A stretch of DNA of 15,410 nt from Candidatus Methanomethylicia archaeon (GTDB lineage Archaea; Thermoproteota; Methanomethylicia; Methanomethylicales; Methanomethylicaceae), in contig JANHAI010000007.1 in assembly GCA_024464205.1 (NCBI GenBank), positions 1-15,410 on the forward strand, read 5' to 3'. The notes under the pieces were generated by a model, which saw only the letters and a program-made list of their open reading frames with translations, had not been told where the DNA came from and ran no database searches. The first letter of the stretch is position 1; each line of letters begins with the position of its first letter. A program made the translations under genes and the position numbers. This document shows positions 14,337-15,410 of the stretch, piece by piece.

Positions 14337-14816
14337 CGCAGCCAGCACCCTCACTTCCCCGCCCTCGAGCTTCTGCACTTTGACGACGATCTTCCTCTCG
14401 GTCTTGGTCTTTCCTCTGGACCAGAGGATCTCATTGACGCTTTTGTCCAGCTTGACGTCTTCAGTTTTGAAGACCCTGCGGGCCTTCTCCTTTACAAAAC
14501 GGACCGCTTTGGGCGCAGCCTTTCTTCCGTATGTGAGGTAGGCATGCCTTAGGTTCACGGTCAAGGACTTCTCCTCAAGCACCTTCTCTTCGTCCTTTTC
14601 CTCCTCCGCTTCCCTCTCCCTCTTCTTCTTTTTCTTCCCCTTTTCCGCCTTCTTCGGAGCCTCTGCGGCCTCCGCTTCCTCAGGTTCGGCCTTCTTGCTC
14701 TCTTCGCCAGGTTCTATTTCCGCCTTCACTGACTCATCAGTAATTTCGGCTTGATCTCCGGATTTCGCAGCATCAAGCTCGGGTTTCGCTTCTGAGGGTG
14801 TTTTATCAGCGCTCAT
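14328..14816 (-). CDS. rpl31e: Ribosomal protein L31e with a long charged N-terminal extension
   Basis: L31e lies near the polypeptide exit tunnel of the large subunit. Residues 82-162 are an ordinary L31e ([32 protein letters not shown] segment, [23 protein letters not shown]). The first 80 residues are an extension dominated by Glu, Ala and Lys, with [11 protein letters not shown] (about 59-69) before the core. Typical archaeal L31e has 80-100 residues in all. The extension is in one open frame with ATG 14816, preceded by GGTGAGAGAA, an SD with the same spacing as L10 and SecE, and lies 14 nt after L39e. The GTG at 14825 in frame is part of that SD. There is no internal start with a comparable SD at the core boundary that I can see. 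Confidence 0.93.
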   Translation of the reverse strand: MSADKTPSEAKPELDAAKSGDQAEITDESVKAEIEPGEESKKAEPEEAEAAEAPKKAEKGKKKKKREREAEEEKDEEKVLEEKSLTVNLRHAYLTYGRKAAPKAVRFVKEKARRVFKTEDVKLDKSVNEILWSRGKTKTERKIVVKVQKLEGGEVRVLAAEG

Positions 14817-14830
14817 TTCTCTCACCTAGA

Positions 14831-14986
14831 TCAGAGGTTCAGTTTAGTCCTTCTCCAGTTTCTCATCTTCGGGTGGCGCCTGACCTTCCCCCTCGTCTTG
14901 CCAACTACCCATAGTGGAACCGGGCTGCTCTGCTTGTTAGCCTTAATCAGGCGTTTCTTCCTGCTGAGATGCTTATTGCTTGCCAT
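14831..14986 (-). CDS. rpl39e: Ribosomal protein L39e
   Basis: This 51-residue basic protein was found by translating the gap. L39e lines the exit tunnel of archaeal and eukaryotic ribosomes. The sequence starts [19 protein letters not shown], continues with [20 protein letters not shown] and ends [10 protein letters not shown], all matching the family. ATG 14986 follows GAGGAGAAGGCAT. The stop is 14 nt before L31e, and its start is 14 nt after the PDCD5 stop. The L39e-L31e-aIF6 order is conserved across archaea. Confidence 0.97.
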   Translation of the reverse strand: MASNKHLSRKKRLIKANKQSSPVPLWVVGKTRGKVRRHPKMRNWRRTKLNL

Positions 14987-15000
14987 ATGCCTTCTCCTCA

Positions 15001-15339
15001 TCAAATCCTTGTTATCCTAATATCTCTTTTCCTGTCCTGCAGCTGGAGGAGTATCCTCTTCAGCTGCTCATCAGTAAGCGGTATTGGGAGCCGCTTCTCC
15101 TGGGCGAGCTGGATGAGCTGGATCTCGAGCTGGGCAGCGAATTCCGGCCGCACGATCCGGAGGTTGTGGAGCCTGCTCCTAGCTTCGTTAGAGAGGATCG
15201 TCCTCAATATGGCCTCCTTCTGCGCCTCTGCCTCCTGCTGCGCCCTCTCTACCTGCTCCTCTTCAGCGACCCTCCTCCTCATCTCGCTGAGCTTCCGTTG
15301 CTTTATAGCCTCGATATCGTCAGGAGGAACCGACATCAT
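15001..15339 (-). CDS. PDCD5-family DNA-binding protein
   Basis: This 112-residue homologue of eukaryotic PDCD5 belongs to a small helical family that binds double-stranded DNA in archaeal studies; its cellular role is unsettled. The protein is almost wholly helical and charged: [19 protein letters not shown], then a core with [24 protein letters not shown] and a final [14 protein letters not shown], followed by a basic tail. ATG 15339 has AGGGGG six bases before it. ATG 15336 is equally possible, and the frame extends to GTG 15357 overlapping the S19e stop. Its position between S19e and L39e is the standard archaeal arrangement. Confidence 0.94.
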   Translation of the reverse strand: MMSVPPDDIEAIKQRKLSEMRRRVAEEEQVERAQQEAEAQKEAILRTILSNEARSRLHNLRIVRPEFAAQLEIQLIQLAQEKRLPIPLTDEQLKRILLQLQDRKRDIRITRI

Positions 15340-15353
15340 CAATTTCCCCCTAC

Positions 15354-15410
15354 TCACTGCATCTTGACAGGCATGTACTTACCAAGCTCTGGCATGTCCT
15401 TCTGCATGTC
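15354..15410 (-). CDS. rps19e: C-terminal end of ribosomal protein S19e (5' part outside window)
   Basis: Eighteen codons and a TGA (15356-15354) are visible, ending DMPELGKYMPVKMQ. The PELGKY-like motif matches the end of archaeal S19e, and S19e is the usual gene directly before PDCD5 and L39e. The identification rests on this short piece plus context. Confidence 0.7.
   Translation of the reverse strand, partial: DMQKDMPELGKYMPVKMQ

Noticed and set aside
14580-14700. Purine/pyrimidine-biased low-complexity stretch
   Set aside because: As a DNA repeat it is explained by the Lys/Glu codons of the L31e extension. The extension itself is reported as a finding.
1-15410. CRISPR arrays, insertion sequences, prophage or defence genes
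   Set aside because: No spaced repeats, transposase, integrase, nuclease-helicase or toxin-antitoxin pairs were seen. Nearly all of the window is assigned to core genes.

Overview
The window is archaeal chromosomal DNA. It encodes LX (L18a), L31e, L39e, S19e, aIF6, prefoldin alpha, PDCD5, Spt5 paired with SecE, P0/L12 of the archaeal type, an archaeal LeuRS with its N-terminal HIGH and late KMSKS motifs, and the archaeal D-aminoacyl-tRNA deacylase DtdA. Genes carry GGTG-type Shine-Dalgarno (SD) sites and TTTAAA-like TATA boxes. Base composition is moderately GC-rich. The L12-alaS linkage and protein similarity lean towards the TACK lineages (Crenarchaeota, Verstraete-, Bathy- or Korarchaeota-like), but that placement is inference. 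It is a core housekeeping region: I see no insertion sequence, CRISPR array, prophage or defence locus.

Layout. One gene fragment lies on the plus strand: positions 1-195 hold the C-terminal end of a membrane-anchored surface protein. Everything else is on the minus strand and is best read from right to left. The first block (15410 to 12091) is a tight run: S19e end, PDCD5, L39e, L31e, aIF6, LX, prefoldin alpha, FtsY. An argF-dtdA pair (12003 to 10249) has its own AT-rich promoter region and sits where FtsY and SecE are adjacent in many archaea. The second ribosomal/transcription run (10162 to 7410) is SecE, Spt5, L11, L1, L10, behind a clear BRE/TATA. L12 (7280 to 6960) follows a 129-nt gap with stem-loops and its own TATA. 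Then come alaS, leuS and an uncharacterised DUF434-type protein overlapping leuS, and finally a tRNA-Arg(CCT) with an encoded CCA.

Together the genes serve protein synthesis and its surroundings: ribosome structure (L1, L10, L11, L12, LX, L31e, L39e, S19e), subunit anti-association (aIF6), tRNA charging and quality control (AlaRS, LeuRS, DtdA, tRNA-Arg), transcription elongation (Spt5), co-translational targeting and export (FtsY, SecE) and folding (prefoldin alpha). ArgF is the one metabolic enzyme. SecE (58 aa) and L39e (51 aa) were found by translating the gaps by hand.

The points most worth a second look are: an apparent ATC initiation codon for L12, placed by a near-perfect SD; a perfect stem-loop hiding the aIF6 SD; an 80-residue charged extension on L31e; a P0 without its usual acidic tail; mutually exclusive stem-loops between L10 and L12; and PIN/NYN-nuclease-like acidic motifs in the DUF434 protein.
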